Shown: positions 18,675 through 27,524, numbered from the stretch's first letter. The stretch is DNA of 64,000 nt from Adhaeribacter pallidiroseus (GCF_003340495.1 NZ_QASA01000001.1:2232001-2296000); one strand, 5' to 3'. Numbers and translations are program-made. The notes: a model not told the origin generated them from the sequence alone.

Positions 18675-19079
18675 ATGGAACATTTCCAAGAAGGTGATAG
18701 AACAAGGCTGACAGAAACTAAATATGTCAACATGTTCATTAAAGACGGAATATTTCAATGCTACTTTAAAGCAATGGAAGTAATGGATATAGCAGTTGCT
18801 ATACGCACGGTAAAGGATCGTTTGAATTTTTTTGAGAACCAAGCCTATCCCTGTTTGTTTGATATAACGGAGGTAAGGCAAACTACCAAAGAAGCGCGCG
18901 ACTTTATGGCTAACGAAGGCAATAATTTAGTATTAGCCAGTGCCATGATTGTAACAAATCCAATGCTTAAAATGATGGCAAATTTTTATGTAATGGTAAA
19001 TCGGCCTAAAAACCCAACCAAATTGTTTACGGATCGGGAAAGTGCTTTAGAATGGCTTAACCAATTTAAACAAATTTAA
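18675..19079 (+). CDS. STAS/SpoIIAA-like small protein (DUF7793-like)
   Basis: 134 residues, no signal peptide. The pattern of an N-terminal beta strand pair (YVNMFIKDGIFQCYF), a PCLFDITEVRQTTKEARDFM segment and a C-terminal helix after FTDRESALEWL matches the STAS/SpoIIAA-like proteins found in Bacteroidota (DUF7793-type, named from memory). Such proteins are usually small cytosolic regulators. It is divergent from the synthase/GNAT gene with only 66 bases between the start codons, so the two share a control region. A TAAAGTTTG sequence at about 18631-18639 is close to the local -7 box (one extra base). Confidence 0.6.
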   Translation: MEHFQEGDRTRLTETKYVNMFIKDGIFQCYFKAMEVMDIAVAIRTVKDRLNFFENQAYPCLFDITEVRQTTKEARDFMANEGNNLVLASAMIVTNPMLKMMANFYVMVNRPKNPTKLFTDRESALEWLNQFKQI

Positions 19080-19280
19080 AAAATGCATTTTTTAAGGTGG
19101 TTTTAAAAGGCAGCTAAAAATAACTACGCACGTTAGCTAAATCACTAAAATTATTTTGTCCTATTTTCTGTAAATACCACTTGAGGTTTATTTTTAAAAA
19201 AATACTATCTGCAACTTTTAGGAATTGGATATTAGCTAGAAAGAGCCAAAACTCAGGTAAATGGCACTTAGTAAAAATAA

Positions 19281-19311
19281 AACCCGGCTAGTTCAGAACT
19301 ACTAACCGGGC
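19281..19311 (-). terminator. Intrinsic terminator of the DUF6728/MmcQ pair
   Basis: cccgg arms with an inner tagtt/aacta stem and small internal bulge; the minus strand continues into a T-rich tail (ttttattttt). It lies 30 bases past the MmcQ-like stop codon. Confidence 0.75.
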
Positions 19312-19341
19312 TAATAAAATATCAATTTAAATTCAAGTTTA

Positions 19342-19701
19342 TTATTGACTTGGCACGTTTAAAGTTAATCTTTGCGAACGGGGTAGATTATTAAGAACTA
19401 ATGTATAAGAATGATCAATCCATTCTTGCAGGATCGTGTTTGAAAGATTACCTTTAATAGCAACGGTATTCCAGTGTTTCTTATTCATGTGATATCCAGG
19501 TTGTACTTCCTCAAAATTTTCCCTGAGTTCTAAGGCTTTTACCGGATCGCATTTTAAATTAATGCTGCTAAATTCTATTATATCCGCCAGAGCAAAAATT
19601 TTTCCACCGACTTTAAAAACCAGGGTATTGTCGCCAAAAGGAGTCTCTTCAGTAACACCAGGCTTCGAAAGACAATGATCCCGAAAATCTTCGATGTTCA
19701 T
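19342..19701 (-). CDS. MmcQ/YjbR family protein
   Basis: 119 residues, the usual size. The family signature is clear: FRDHCLSKPGVTEETPFGDN at the N-terminus, VFKVGGKIFALADI, INLKCDPVKALELRE and the PGYHMNKKHWNTVAI block. The fold (CyaY-like) is known from E. coli YjbR, proposed to bind DNA without firm proof. Its ATG overlaps the stop codon of the small gene upstream (TAATG), which suggests translational coupling. Confidence 0.9.
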   Translation of the reverse strand: MNIEDFRDHCLSKPGVTEETPFGDNTLVFKVGGKIFALADIIEFSSINLKCDPVKALELRENFEEVQPGYHMNKKHWNTVAIKGNLSNTILQEWIDHSYTLVLNNLPRSQRLTLNVPSQ

Positions 19702-19865
19702 TAAAACAAGTATTTGAAAGCCATATAAATTAATCCGGCTAAAAACATGCTCATGGATAATTTATTAATAAAGTGCATGGTGCGCAGATTAAAATTAGTT
19801 TTTCGGCTAGAATCTTTTTTACGGAAGAAGTAAGTAGCTACTTCAGATAAATTAAATAATCCCAT
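19701..19865 (-). CDS. Small membrane protein, DUF6728-like
   Basis: 54 residues, from ATG at 19865: MGLFNLSEVATYFFRKKD, then NFNLRTMHFINKLSMSMFLA and a C-terminal hydrophobic segment ending in IYMAFKYLF. The FFRKKD-x-x-R-x-x-NFNLRTMH pattern with a single C-terminal membrane helix matches the small Bacteroidota proteins I know as DUF6728. The function is unknown. The TAA stop shares its last base with the start codon of the MmcQ/YjbR gene (TAATG), so the two form an operon with coupled translation. This gene is easily missed because of its size. Confidence 0.75.
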   Translation of the reverse strand: MGLFNLSEVATYFFRKKDSSRKTNFNLRTMHFINKLSMSMFLAGLIYMAFKYLF

Positions 19866-20233
19866 GTTTAAGCTATTTCAGGTTTATAACGTTCTGTATA
19901 TACAACAAAATATAGGTTAAAAGAATTTAGTTTATGTATTTTTTCACCAGATCATTTTCTGCTCATTCATCTTTGCAGCCCCATGGCTAACCTTTTGATG
20001 AAAGAAGGCATTTGCATCTTGGAAAACATATCAGCTTTCATACTTATAAATTAACCCGAGATAATAGCAACTCCTTGATAGAGCCGGAAGAAGCAAATTT
20101 TTTAAATTTTAGATAAACCAATTGGCTTCTAGATTTAGAACCAGTTTATTAAATAAAAGTTTAGTTTCTTTACACCAAAATTGATACTGTTATAATAATG
20201 TAAATGGAAGATTTTTCCCTTGCAGCTTATCAT
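19866..20233. other. Intergenic stretch without a firm gene
   Basis: About 370 AT-rich bases between ispG and the DUF6728-like gene, both on the minus strand. A 24-codon minus-strand frame at 19967-20041 (MKADMFSKMQMPSFIKRLAM, then GLQR) is Met/Lys-rich but has no supporting context. No hairpin terminator for ispG is evident. Confidence 0.5.
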
Positions 20234-22216
20234 TTAGTTAGTTACTTCTAAGAGAACTTGGGCAGGCTCCACCCAGCGGTTATCTTCTTTTATTAATTCA
20301 ATTAACTCATTTACGGCTGCATCTTCAGGTACTGATTTTTTAATAACCGACTGGCCACGGTATAAAGCAATTTTACCTTTTCCTACTCCCACGTAACCAT
20401 AATCTGCATCCGCCATCTCGCCGGGACCGTTTACAATGCAACCCATAATACCAATTTTTACTCCTTTTAAATGGTCGGTGCGTTTCCGGATCAAAGCAGT
20501 AGTTTCCTGTAAATCAAACAAAGTACGTCCGCAACTTGGGCAAGAAATGTATTCAGTTTTACTCATGCGGGTTCGCGCTGCTTGCAAAATACCGAATGAA
20601 AGCCGATTTAACTGATCGATTTCCTGCATCCATTCCGGTTTTGATTTATCAGGTAAACTTTCTGTTCTTAGTAAAATTCCATCACCTAATCCATCAATTA
20701 ATAATCCGCCCACATCCGTAGAGGCATATAATTGCGTTTGTTCCACCGTTTGATCCGGAAAACTTCTTTTAATAACTACCGGTGTAAGTACTTCTTGGTT
20801 CATTAGCCGGAAAAAAACTTTCCGCAACTCAGCCATGGCATGAGCATTATGAGTTTCAGCAATTAATACTACCGACAGGTCTGATCTTATTTGATTTAGG
20901 AATGACTCTGTTAAATTGTTAATTGTAACTTGCACGAAATTAACTTCCGGATGCTTTTCGACACCAGGCAGAAAATCCTTTCCTTGAAACAAAGGGTATC
21001 GTTCTAAACGATTTACAGCAGTTAACCAGGCCGAGTAATCTACTATTTCTTTTAAACCATTGGGTAGCATAAACGGAATCGGATTAGTACCGGTATAGAG
21101 ATAATCGGCGCCTAAATCGTTCATGTTAAATTTATCCAACAACATAGAGTATAAATGCCCGACGCATTTTAAATCCGCGTATTGAATACTAGTCAGGCGG
21201 CTTAAATCAGCAATTACTCGGGGTACGTTTTGTCCGCCAATATTGGTAACTTCTAATGCAACGCGACGAGTATACTGAAAAGGATTGATGGGAACCTGAC
21301 AAATAGGTTTTATAGGTGCGTGTCCGGACCGATGCGTATACCGATCAATTAACAACCGGGCTACTGGTGCTTCAAACTCAGGTGCTTCCGTTAAAGATAC
21401 ACGCACAGTATCGCCAATGCCATCTTCCAGTAAGGTACCAATACCTACCGCTGATTTTATGCGGCCGTCCTCTCCTTCTCCAGCCTCGGTAACGCCTAAA
21501 TGAAAAGGATATGGCTGCAAACCTTCTTCTTCTAACTTTTGCGCTAAAAGCCGGTAGGCCTGCACCATCACCTGGGTATTGCTGGCCTTCATGGATAGCA
21601 CAATATCATAGTAATGTAAATCTTCACAGATCCGCAAAAATTCCAACGCACTTTCTACCATGCCCAGCGGGGTATCGCCATACCGGCTTAAAATCCGGTC
21701 GGATAAAGAACCATGATTGGTGCCGATGCGCATGGCTGTACCGTATTCTTTGCAGATTTTCACCAACGGAATAAACCGTTCCCGAATACGATCGAGTTCC
21801 GCCTGGTAAGTAGCATCGGTATAATCAATTAATTCAAATTTCTTTTTATCGGCGTAATTTCCGGGGTTAATCCTTACTTTTTCTACTATACGAGCGGCTA
21901 GTTCCGCGGCGTTAGGTGTAAAATGAATATCCGCGATTAAGGGAACTTGGTAACCCCGCCGACGAAGTTCCGCTTTTATATTTTTTAAATTTTCGGCCTC
22001 CTTAACGCTTGGTGCCGTAATACGTACGTATTCGCAGCCAGCTTCTACCATCCGGATGGTTTGCTCTACCGAACCTAAAGTATCCATAGTATCTACGGTG
22101 GTCATGGATTGTACCCGAATAGGATTATTACCTCCTAAAGGCAATTCGCCGATATATACTTCCCGGGTTTGGCGGCGTAAGTATTCGGTTAGGCTGCGGC
22201 AATACGTTTGATTCAT
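20234..22216 (-). CDS. ispG: 4-hydroxy-3-methylbut-2-enyl diphosphate synthase (IspG/GcpE), long form
   Basis: 660 residues. It converts methylerythritol cyclodiphosphate to HMBPP in the MEP isoprenoid pathway. The length reflects the extra central domain found in Bacteroidota, Chlamydia and plant enzymes; the common bacterial form is about 370 residues. The TIM-barrel part begins with VQSMTTVDTMDT and contains MRIGTNHGSL. The [4Fe-4S] domain at the C-terminus holds CPSCGRTLFDLQ and GIMGCIVNGPGEMADAD, giving the three cluster cysteines. The start at 22216 gives MNQTYCRSLTEYLRRQTREV, as expected for the family. Confidence 0.97.
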   Translation of the reverse strand: MNQTYCRSLTEYLRRQTREVYIGELPLGGNNPIRVQSMTTVDTMDTLGSVEQTIRMVEAGCEYVRITAPSVKEAENLKNIKAELRRRGYQVPLIADIHFTPNAAELAARIVEKVRINPGNYADKKKFELIDYTDATYQAELDRIRERFIPLVKICKEYGTAMRIGTNHGSLSDRILSRYGDTPLGMVESALEFLRICEDLHYYDIVLSMKASNTQVMVQAYRLLAQKLEEEGLQPYPFHLGVTEAGEGEDGRIKSAVGIGTLLEDGIGDTVRVSLTEAPEFEAPVARLLIDRYTHRSGHAPIKPICQVPINPFQYTRRVALEVTNIGGQNVPRVIADLSRLTSIQYADLKCVGHLYSMLLDKFNMNDLGADYLYTGTNPIPFMLPNGLKEIVDYSAWLTAVNRLERYPLFQGKDFLPGVEKHPEVNFVQVTINNLTESFLNQIRSDLSVVLIAETHNAHAMAELRKVFFRLMNQEVLTPVVIKRSFPDQTVEQTQLYASTDVGGLLIDGLGDGILLRTESLPDKSKPEWMQEIDQLNRLSFGILQAARTRMSKTEYISCPSCGRTLFDLQETTALIRKRTDHLKGVKIGIMGCIVNGPGEMADADYGYVGVGKGKIALYRGQSVIKKSVPEDAAVNELIELIKEDNRWVEPAQVLLEVTN

Positions 22217-22404
22217 GATAAACGTTTGTATTTACACGTATAACAATTTACCAGGCAGGTTGGTGTCCGGTTTAGTAAAATTACTAGGTAATGATGGAAT
22301 AAGCACTACTAGTAAATTGTTTTCCAATTAAAACTAATAATAAAGACCATTTCTGCCATAAATTGTTTTAAAGATTGGCAATGGCAAAATAAAAATGTTA
22401 TTTT

Positions 22405-22890
22405 ATGTTTAACTCCGTATTTACTACTAATACAATGACCACACATGAACCACCATATAATTGGCGAGGTAAGATTTTCCAGCAAGCAGAGGCTTTAGGT
22501 ATGAAAAGCCAGCAAGTGTTGGATGTAATTTCGTTAACTCGGAGCGCCATTAAAGAAGAATTACAAGCCGAATTAGAAAATGGTCGTTATAAATTGGTTG
22601 TTCAGTTTATATTAAACCAATCGGTGCGGCACGGTAAAAATTTATTTTTTGATAAAGTTATTCAGAAAGTAGCTAGTCGTTTAATTTTGCGTTTAGGTTT
22701 ACCGGGCGGCTTAGCCGTTAGCATTGCTACTTTATTGGTTCCTATGTTAATAAAAGGTGTAAGTAAAAAAGTACTTAAAAATAATACCGTTCAGGAATGG
22801 TTAACGCAAATGAGTAATCGCCACCATTTACCGGATTGGGTAAATTTTAAAAATTATTTTAATGATAAAAATGGCGCGGAAGCTGCCTGA
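22405..22890 (+). CDS. Hypothetical protein
   Basis: 161 residues from ATG 22405; a second ATG at 22435 (MTTHEPPYNWRGKIFQQAEA) is an equally plausible start. Helical, basic protein with a hydrophobic stretch at about 105-125 (LRLGLPGGLAVSIATLLVPM) that could be one membrane helix. The C-terminal part is charged (WLTQMSNRHHLPDW). No family recognised. It is convergent with glnN and shares a long terminator with it. Confidence 0.6.
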   Translation: MFNSVFTTNTMTTHEPPYNWRGKIFQQAEALGMKSQQVLDVISLTRSAIKEELQAELENGRYKLVVQFILNQSVRHGKNLFFDKVIQKVASRLILRLGLPGGLAVSIATLLVPMLIKGVSKKVLKNNTVQEWLTQMSNRHHLPDWVNFKNYFNDKNGAEAA

Positions 22891-22902
22891 TGCTTAGAGC
22901 AG

Positions 22903-22960
22903 AATTTACTATAAACAAGAAAGGCGCTGAACTCAGCGCCTTTCTTGTTTATAGTAAATT
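22903..22960. terminator. Bidirectional terminator with a perfect 28-bp stem
   Basis: Left arm 22903-22930 and right arm 22933-22960 are exact reverse complements over 28 bases with a two-base centre. The core is aaaggcgctga / tcagcgccttt. It lies between convergent genes (22405-22890 and glnN) and overlaps the last bases before the glnN stop region. Confidence 0.9.
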
Positions 22961-22968
22961 ATTTAAAA

Positions 22969-25161
22969 TTAATGTTTGAATAACATTTCGCGGTATTTTA
23001 CCAATGGCCAGTCTTCATCATCCACCATTAATTCTAATTTATCTACGCTGTAGCGGATAACATCAAAATAAGCGCGAACCACATCGCAATAGTTAATGGC
23101 GCGTTCGCGGACATCATCTATTTTATTGGCTACTTTGCGGGCTTCAATCATTTCGTCCACGTTTCTTTTAATAATGTTCACGTGTTTCGAAATAAATTTG
23201 ATAGATTCAATGGTTTCTTCAGTGTACTCTCCTTGGTCCAGACCCAGGTCGCGTAAACCTTTAATGTTGTGTATTAATTTATTTTGATAAGCAATGGCAG
23301 TAGGAATAACGTGATTGTTCGCTAAGTCGCCTAGTACCCGGGCTTCAATCTGGATTTTCTTAGTGTATTCTTCCAGTAAAATCTCATGACGGGCGTGTAA
23401 TTCTACTTTCGAGAAAATGCCATTGCGAATAAATAAATCTTCGGAAGTAGAGCTAACCAAGAAATCTAAGGCTTGCGGCGTAGTACGAACGTTGGCTAAA
23501 CCACGAGCCGCGGCTTCGTCTTCCCACTCTTGCGAATAGCCGTTGCCTTCGAAACGGATCGCTTTAGAAGCTTTGATATATTCGCGAATTATTTCCACGA
23601 TGGCTACTTCTTTTTTCTTGCCTTTATCAATTAACGCGTCCACTTTTTGCTTAAAGTCAATTAATTGATCAGCTACTATGGCGTTCAGGATGGTCATGGC
23701 CGAAGAACTGTTGGCCGAAGAACCAACGGCCCGGAATTCAAATTTATTACCAGTGAAGGCAAATGGTGAGGTACGGTTACGATCGGTGTTATCGAGTAAA
23801 ATTTCGGGTATCTTATCAATCCCTAGCTTCAAATAAAGGTTATCGCCTTTATCAATAGAAATTTGAGAATTGTTTTCTAATTCATTTAACACGGCATCGA
23901 GCTGTGAACCAATAAAGACCGACATAATGGCCGGTGGTGCTTCGTTGGCGCCTAAGCGGTGGTCGTTATTAGCCGAAGCAATGGAAGAGCGTAATAAATT
24001 GGCGTGTTTGTAAACCGCCATAATAGTAGAAGCAAAAAAGGCCAAGAACTGGAGGTTTTCTTTTGGTCGTTTACCGGGGCTTAATAAATTAACGCCGGTA
24101 TCGGTAGAAATAGCCCAGTTGTTGTGTTTGCCGCTACCATTTACCCCTTTAAATGGTTTTTCGTGCAATAAAGCTTTAAAGTTATGCCGCTCGGCTACCT
24201 TGCTCATTAAATCCATCAACAATTGGTTATGGTCTACAGCCAAGTTAGCGTCTTCAAAGGTAGGGGCACATTCAAATTGGTTAGGAGCAACCTCGTTATG
24301 GCGGGTACGCAACGGAATACCTAATTTTAAAGCTTCCTGTTCAAAATCCACCATAAAGGCGTGTACCCGCGGCGGGATAGAACCAAAATAATGATCCTCT
24401 AACTGCTGCCCTTTGGCCGGAGCATGACCAAACAAAGTACGACCCGTCATTACTAAATCCGGACGAGCTTCGTAAAGTGCTTTATCTACTAAAAAGTATT
24501 CTTGCTCTATACCTAAGGTAGCCGTTACCCGGGTCACGTCTTTATCAAAATACTGGCATACCTCTACCGCGGCACGGTCGAGGAAAGATAAAGTTTTGAG
24601 TAAAGGCGTTTTATAATCCAGGGCTTCGCCGGTATAAGCTACGAAAACCGTAGGAATACAAAGCGTTTTAGCGCCATAAGTTTCCATAATAAATGCCGGG
24701 GAAGTAGGATCCCAAGCGGTATAACCCCGCGCTTCGAAGGTATTCCGGATACCCCCGTTCGGGAAAGAAGATGCATCGGGCTCTTGCTGCACTAAAGCCG
24801 AACCTTTAAAGTTTTCGATAGCCTGTCCATCGTTATTTAAATCGAAGAAAGAATCGTGTTTCTCGGCAGTAGCTCCCGTTAACGGCTGAAACCAATGGGT
24901 GTAGTGAGTAGCTCCTTTGGCCAAAGCCCAGGTTTTCATAGCGGCGGCTACGGCATCGGCTACGGCCCGGTCTACTTTGGTGCCGTGTTTAATGGAAGTT
25001 ACTAATTTTTTAAAATATTCACCCGACATGGTAGTCCGCATGGCTTCCATGCCAAAAACGTTTTTGCCGAAGAATTCAGAAATTTTTTGGTTGGATAAAG
25101 TTACATCTACTGGTTTGCGGTGATCAACCAGTTCAAGCGCTTTAAAACGAAGTACGGCCAT
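22969..25161 (-). CDS. glnN: Glutamine synthetase type III
   Basis: 730 residues, the size of GSIII, about 1.6 times the common GSI. It makes glutamine from glutamate, ammonia and ATP. Landmarks are the metal and substrate motifs ATLGIEQEYFLVDK, RHNEVAPNQFECAP, GVNGSGKHNNWAIST (nucleotide/glutamate region) and NRTSPFAFTGNKFEFRAVGS. GSIII is typical of Bacteroidota and some cyanobacteria. A strong two-box promoter lies just upstream, and no other nitrogen genes are adjacent. Confidence 0.97.
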   Translation of the reverse strand: MAVLRFKALELVDHRKPVDVTLSNQKISEFFGKNVFGMEAMRTTMSGEYFKKLVTSIKHGTKVDRAVADAVAAAMKTWALAKGATHYTHWFQPLTGATAEKHDSFFDLNNDGQAIENFKGSALVQQEPDASSFPNGGIRNTFEARGYTAWDPTSPAFIMETYGAKTLCIPTVFVAYTGEALDYKTPLLKTLSFLDRAAVEVCQYFDKDVTRVTATLGIEQEYFLVDKALYEARPDLVMTGRTLFGHAPAKGQQLEDHYFGSIPPRVHAFMVDFEQEALKLGIPLRTRHNEVAPNQFECAPTFEDANLAVDHNQLLMDLMSKVAERHNFKALLHEKPFKGVNGSGKHNNWAISTDTGVNLLSPGKRPKENLQFLAFFASTIMAVYKHANLLRSSIASANNDHRLGANEAPPAIMSVFIGSQLDAVLNELENNSQISIDKGDNLYLKLGIDKIPEILLDNTDRNRTSPFAFTGNKFEFRAVGSSANSSSAMTILNAIVADQLIDFKQKVDALIDKGKKKEVAIVEIIREYIKASKAIRFEGNGYSQEWEDEAAARGLANVRTTPQALDFLVSSTSEDLFIRNGIFSKVELHARHEILLEEYTKKIQIEARVLGDLANNHVIPTAIAYQNKLIHNIKGLRDLGLDQGEYTEETIESIKFISKHVNIIKRNVDEMIEARKVANKIDDVRERAINYCDVVRAYFDVIRYSVDKLELMVDDEDWPLVKYREMLFKH

Positions 25162-25188
25162 AGTTTGATTAAAGGTTTATGATACGGT

Positions 25189-25219
25189 CAAAGGTAATAA
25201 TTAATCTTTTTCATCAAAA
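25189..25219 (-). promoter_or_regulatory. Bacteroidota-type promoter of glnN
   Basis: On the minus strand a -33 TTTTG (25219-25215) and a -7 TACCTTTG (25196-25189) are separated by 18 bases, matching the TTTG-N17-23-TAnnTTTG pattern of the primary sigma factor of this phylum. The start codon is 28 bases further on. Confidence 0.7.
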
Positions 25220-25396
25220 TGCTAAGATTGAAATTTTAAACATTTTTTTTAAAAATGATTAAAATATTATAACACTATCCTTTATTTAGGAGTGTATTTT
25301 TTTAAAAATCATTCTTTTTAAAAAGAAAAGGATAATTTAAAAAGCTTTTTTAAAATAGGGTTTAATCCAGCTTTTCTAGCAATTTTAAAATAAATA

Positions 25397-25404
25397 TATC
25401 TTTG
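25397..25404 (+). promoter_or_regulatory. -7 box touching the start of the LTA-synthase-like gene
   Basis: TATCTTTG fits TAnnTTTG. Only four bases separate it from the GTG start at 25409, so the transcript would begin at or beside the start codon. No clear -33 element is seen. Confidence 0.45.
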
Positions 25405-25408
25405 CTCC

Positions 25409-27265
25409 GTGAAGCAAGCTTATATCCGACCATTTATTTATTTGTTGTTCTGGCTTTTTGTAAGCTTTATCAGTAAGGTATTGTTTTTAAGTTACCAATA
25501 CCCGCAAACGGCTACACTGCCCTGGTCCGAAATCGCGAAAGTATTTTTATACGGTTTGCGCATGGATGCTTCTTTTGCGGCTTATCTGTGCATTCTTCCT
25601 TTTTTTTGCTTTTTACTGGAGACTTTTGAATTAAGTATTAGGTTAACCCAACTAATTAGTTTTTACACCTATGTTGTAGTTATAATTGTTGCTGGTCTAA
25701 CCATTGCGGATCTGGAACTATACCGGGCCTGGGGCTTTCGACTGGATGCTACGCCGCTGCAATACCTGAATACGCCCCGCGAGATGTTTGCGTCGGTAGC
25801 AGCTACTCCTATTTTTTTGCTACTTGGGTTATATTTATTGCTGGTAGTCGCCTGGTGCACTATTTATACCCGGGTAGTTCAGCCATTCTTGCGGCCCCAA
25901 ACGCCGGATTTAACATCGCGCAGCAGTAAGATAATAACTGCTTGGTGCTTGCTGGTGCTTATTATTCCCATGCGTGGGGGCTTGCAACACATTCCGATTA
26001 ACCAGAGCGATGTTTATTTTTCATCGCGTTTATTTGCCAACCACGCGGCCGTGAATTTACCCTGGAATGTGCTCTATACTTTAAATAAACGCAACCTGGC
26101 AGCTACTAAAAATCCGTATGAATATTTACCCGCTAAAACGGCTCACCAATTAGTTGATTCTTTATACGCTCTCTCACCGGCAACTGCGACAGCAAGCCCG
26201 CAAATTTTAAAAAATACACGACCGAACGTTTTATTTATCATTCTGGAAAGCTACACGGGGAAGTTGGTAGGTTGTTTAGGGGGAGAACCCGGAGTTACGC
26301 CAAACATTGACTCCATTGCCCAACAAGGCTTGCTTTTTAAAAATATATACGCGGGTGGCGACCGGAGCGAAAAAGGCTTGGTAGCTTTATTAAGTGGTTA
26401 CCCGGTACAAACTACTACGTCTATTATTAAATTGCCCCGCAAAACTGAACACTTACCCCATTTAAACAAACTGCTTAAAATTAAAGGGTACACTACCAGT
26501 TATTACTACGGCGGGGAATTAGCATTTGCCAATATCAAATCTTACTTGCTGAACGCTGGCTACGATAAACTGGTAAGTAAATTTGATTTTAATTCTTCTA
26601 ACTACAATTCTAAATGGGGCGTGCACGACCATGTTCTTTTAGAAAAATGGCTATCGGATTTAAAAGAAGAAAAACAGCCATTTTTCTCCACGCTCTTTAC
26701 GCTCAGCAGCCACGAACCGTACGACATTCCCATCCCGGCCAAGTTTCCGGGCACCGACGAAGCTACACTTTTTAAAAATTCCATGTTTTACACCGATCAA
26801 GCAATCGGGCAATTTATTAGAACAGCAAAAAAGCAAGCCTGGTGGTCCAATACTTTAATTATAATGGCCGCCGACCACGGCCACCGCTTTCCCGGCGATG
26901 ATCCCAATTATAAATCCAGTAAATTCCGGATTCCGTTTTTGCTTAGCGGCGGTGCTTTAAAACAAGCTTACTCCCCAGTAACTATAATTGGGTCGCAAAC
27001 AGACATTGTTCCTACTATTCTGCATCAGTTGAACCTTCCGGCAGAATCCTTTAAGTGGGGCAAAGATTTATTAAATCCAGCCGCTAAACCATTTGCTTTT
27101 TACGTTTTTAACGATGGTTTTGGCTTTGTTACTCCTGATGGGGTGGTTACTTACGATAATATTGCCAAAAAAGTAATTACGCAAGATAAAACCGTAACCA
27201 CCCAGCAGATAGATACCGGTAAAGCCTACCTGCAGCTTTCTTTTGACGATTATTTACGAAAATAA
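25409..27265 (+). CDS. LTA-synthase-family membrane sulfatase/phosphoglycerol transferase
   Basis: 618 residues. Five membrane helices occupy about residues 8-185, followed by a periplasmic sulfatase-fold domain. That domain holds VLFIILESYTGKLVG (metal-binding Glu), GGDRSEKGLVALLSGYP where the nucleophile would be the Ser in DRSEKG (Thr in Gram-positive LtaS), NSKWGVHDHVL and IIMAADHGHRFPGDDP. The group transfers phosphoglycerol or phosphoethanolamine-like units to envelope lipids or glycans. Bacteroidota do not make classical LTA, so the acceptor here is unknown. The GTG start is supported by an adjacent promoter box. It is followed by a repeat-rich spacer and mtaB. Confidence 0.88.
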   Translation: MKQAYIRPFIYLLFWLFVSFISKVLFLSYQYPQTATLPWSEIAKVFLYGLRMDASFAAYLCILPFFCFLLETFELSIRLTQLISFYTYVVVIIVAGLTIADLELYRAWGFRLDATPLQYLNTPREMFASVAATPIFLLLGLYLLLVVAWCTIYTRVVQPFLRPQTPDLTSRSSKIITAWCLLVLIIPMRGGLQHIPINQSDVYFSSRLFANHAAVNLPWNVLYTLNKRNLAATKNPYEYLPAKTAHQLVDSLYALSPATATASPQILKNTRPNVLFIILESYTGKLVGCLGGEPGVTPNIDSIAQQGLLFKNIYAGGDRSEKGLVALLSGYPVQTTTSIIKLPRKTEHLPHLNKLLKIKGYTTSYYYGGELAFANIKSYLLNAGYDKLVSKFDFNSSNYNSKWGVHDHVLLEKWLSDLKEEKQPFFSTLFTLSSHEPYDIPIPAKFPGTDEATLFKNSMFYTDQAIGQFIRTAKKQAWWSNTLIIMAADHGHRFPGDDPNYKSSKFRIPFLLSGGALKQAYSPVTIIGSQTDIVPTILHQLNLPAESFKWGKDLLNPAAKPFAFYVFNDGFGFVTPDGVVTYDNIAKKVITQDKTVTTQQIDTGKAYLQLSFDDYLRK

Positions 27266-27270
27266 TTTTT

Positions 27271-27516
27271 AGTCCATAGTCGGTAGTCCATGGTCCATAG
27301 TCCACCGTTCGAGGTTGTTAGTTAGAAGGATTATCGATCATCTGATTTTTGTAATTTATTCTTCATCGCATTTACGATTCTGCTTAGTCTCCATTCTAAA
27401 TTTTTAAAAAAACTTAGAATGGATTATCAGCCGTTGCCTATGAATTATGGACTATAGACCATGGATATGGACTAAAAGCTAAATTTCTGTGGTCCATGGG
27501 CTATGGTCTGTTGTCC
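27271..27516. repeat. Word-like inverted and direct repeats (gtccatagtcca type)
   Basis: Three clusters of the same words sit between two co-directional genes. 27271-27305 has gtccatagt/gtccatggtccatagtcc units. 27446-27474 has tatggactatagaccatgg and atatggact, largely the reverse complement of the first cluster. 27490-27516 has ggtccatgggctatggtc. The opposed copies could form an RNA hairpin around about 140 bases of ordinary sequence. Confidence 0.65.
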
Positions 27517-27524
27517 AAAAAGCG

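Noticed and set aside
19967-20041. 24-codon minus-strand frame (MKADMFSKMQMPSFIKRLAM...)
   Set aside because: Lys/Met-rich and well formed but without context, family match or clear initiation signal.
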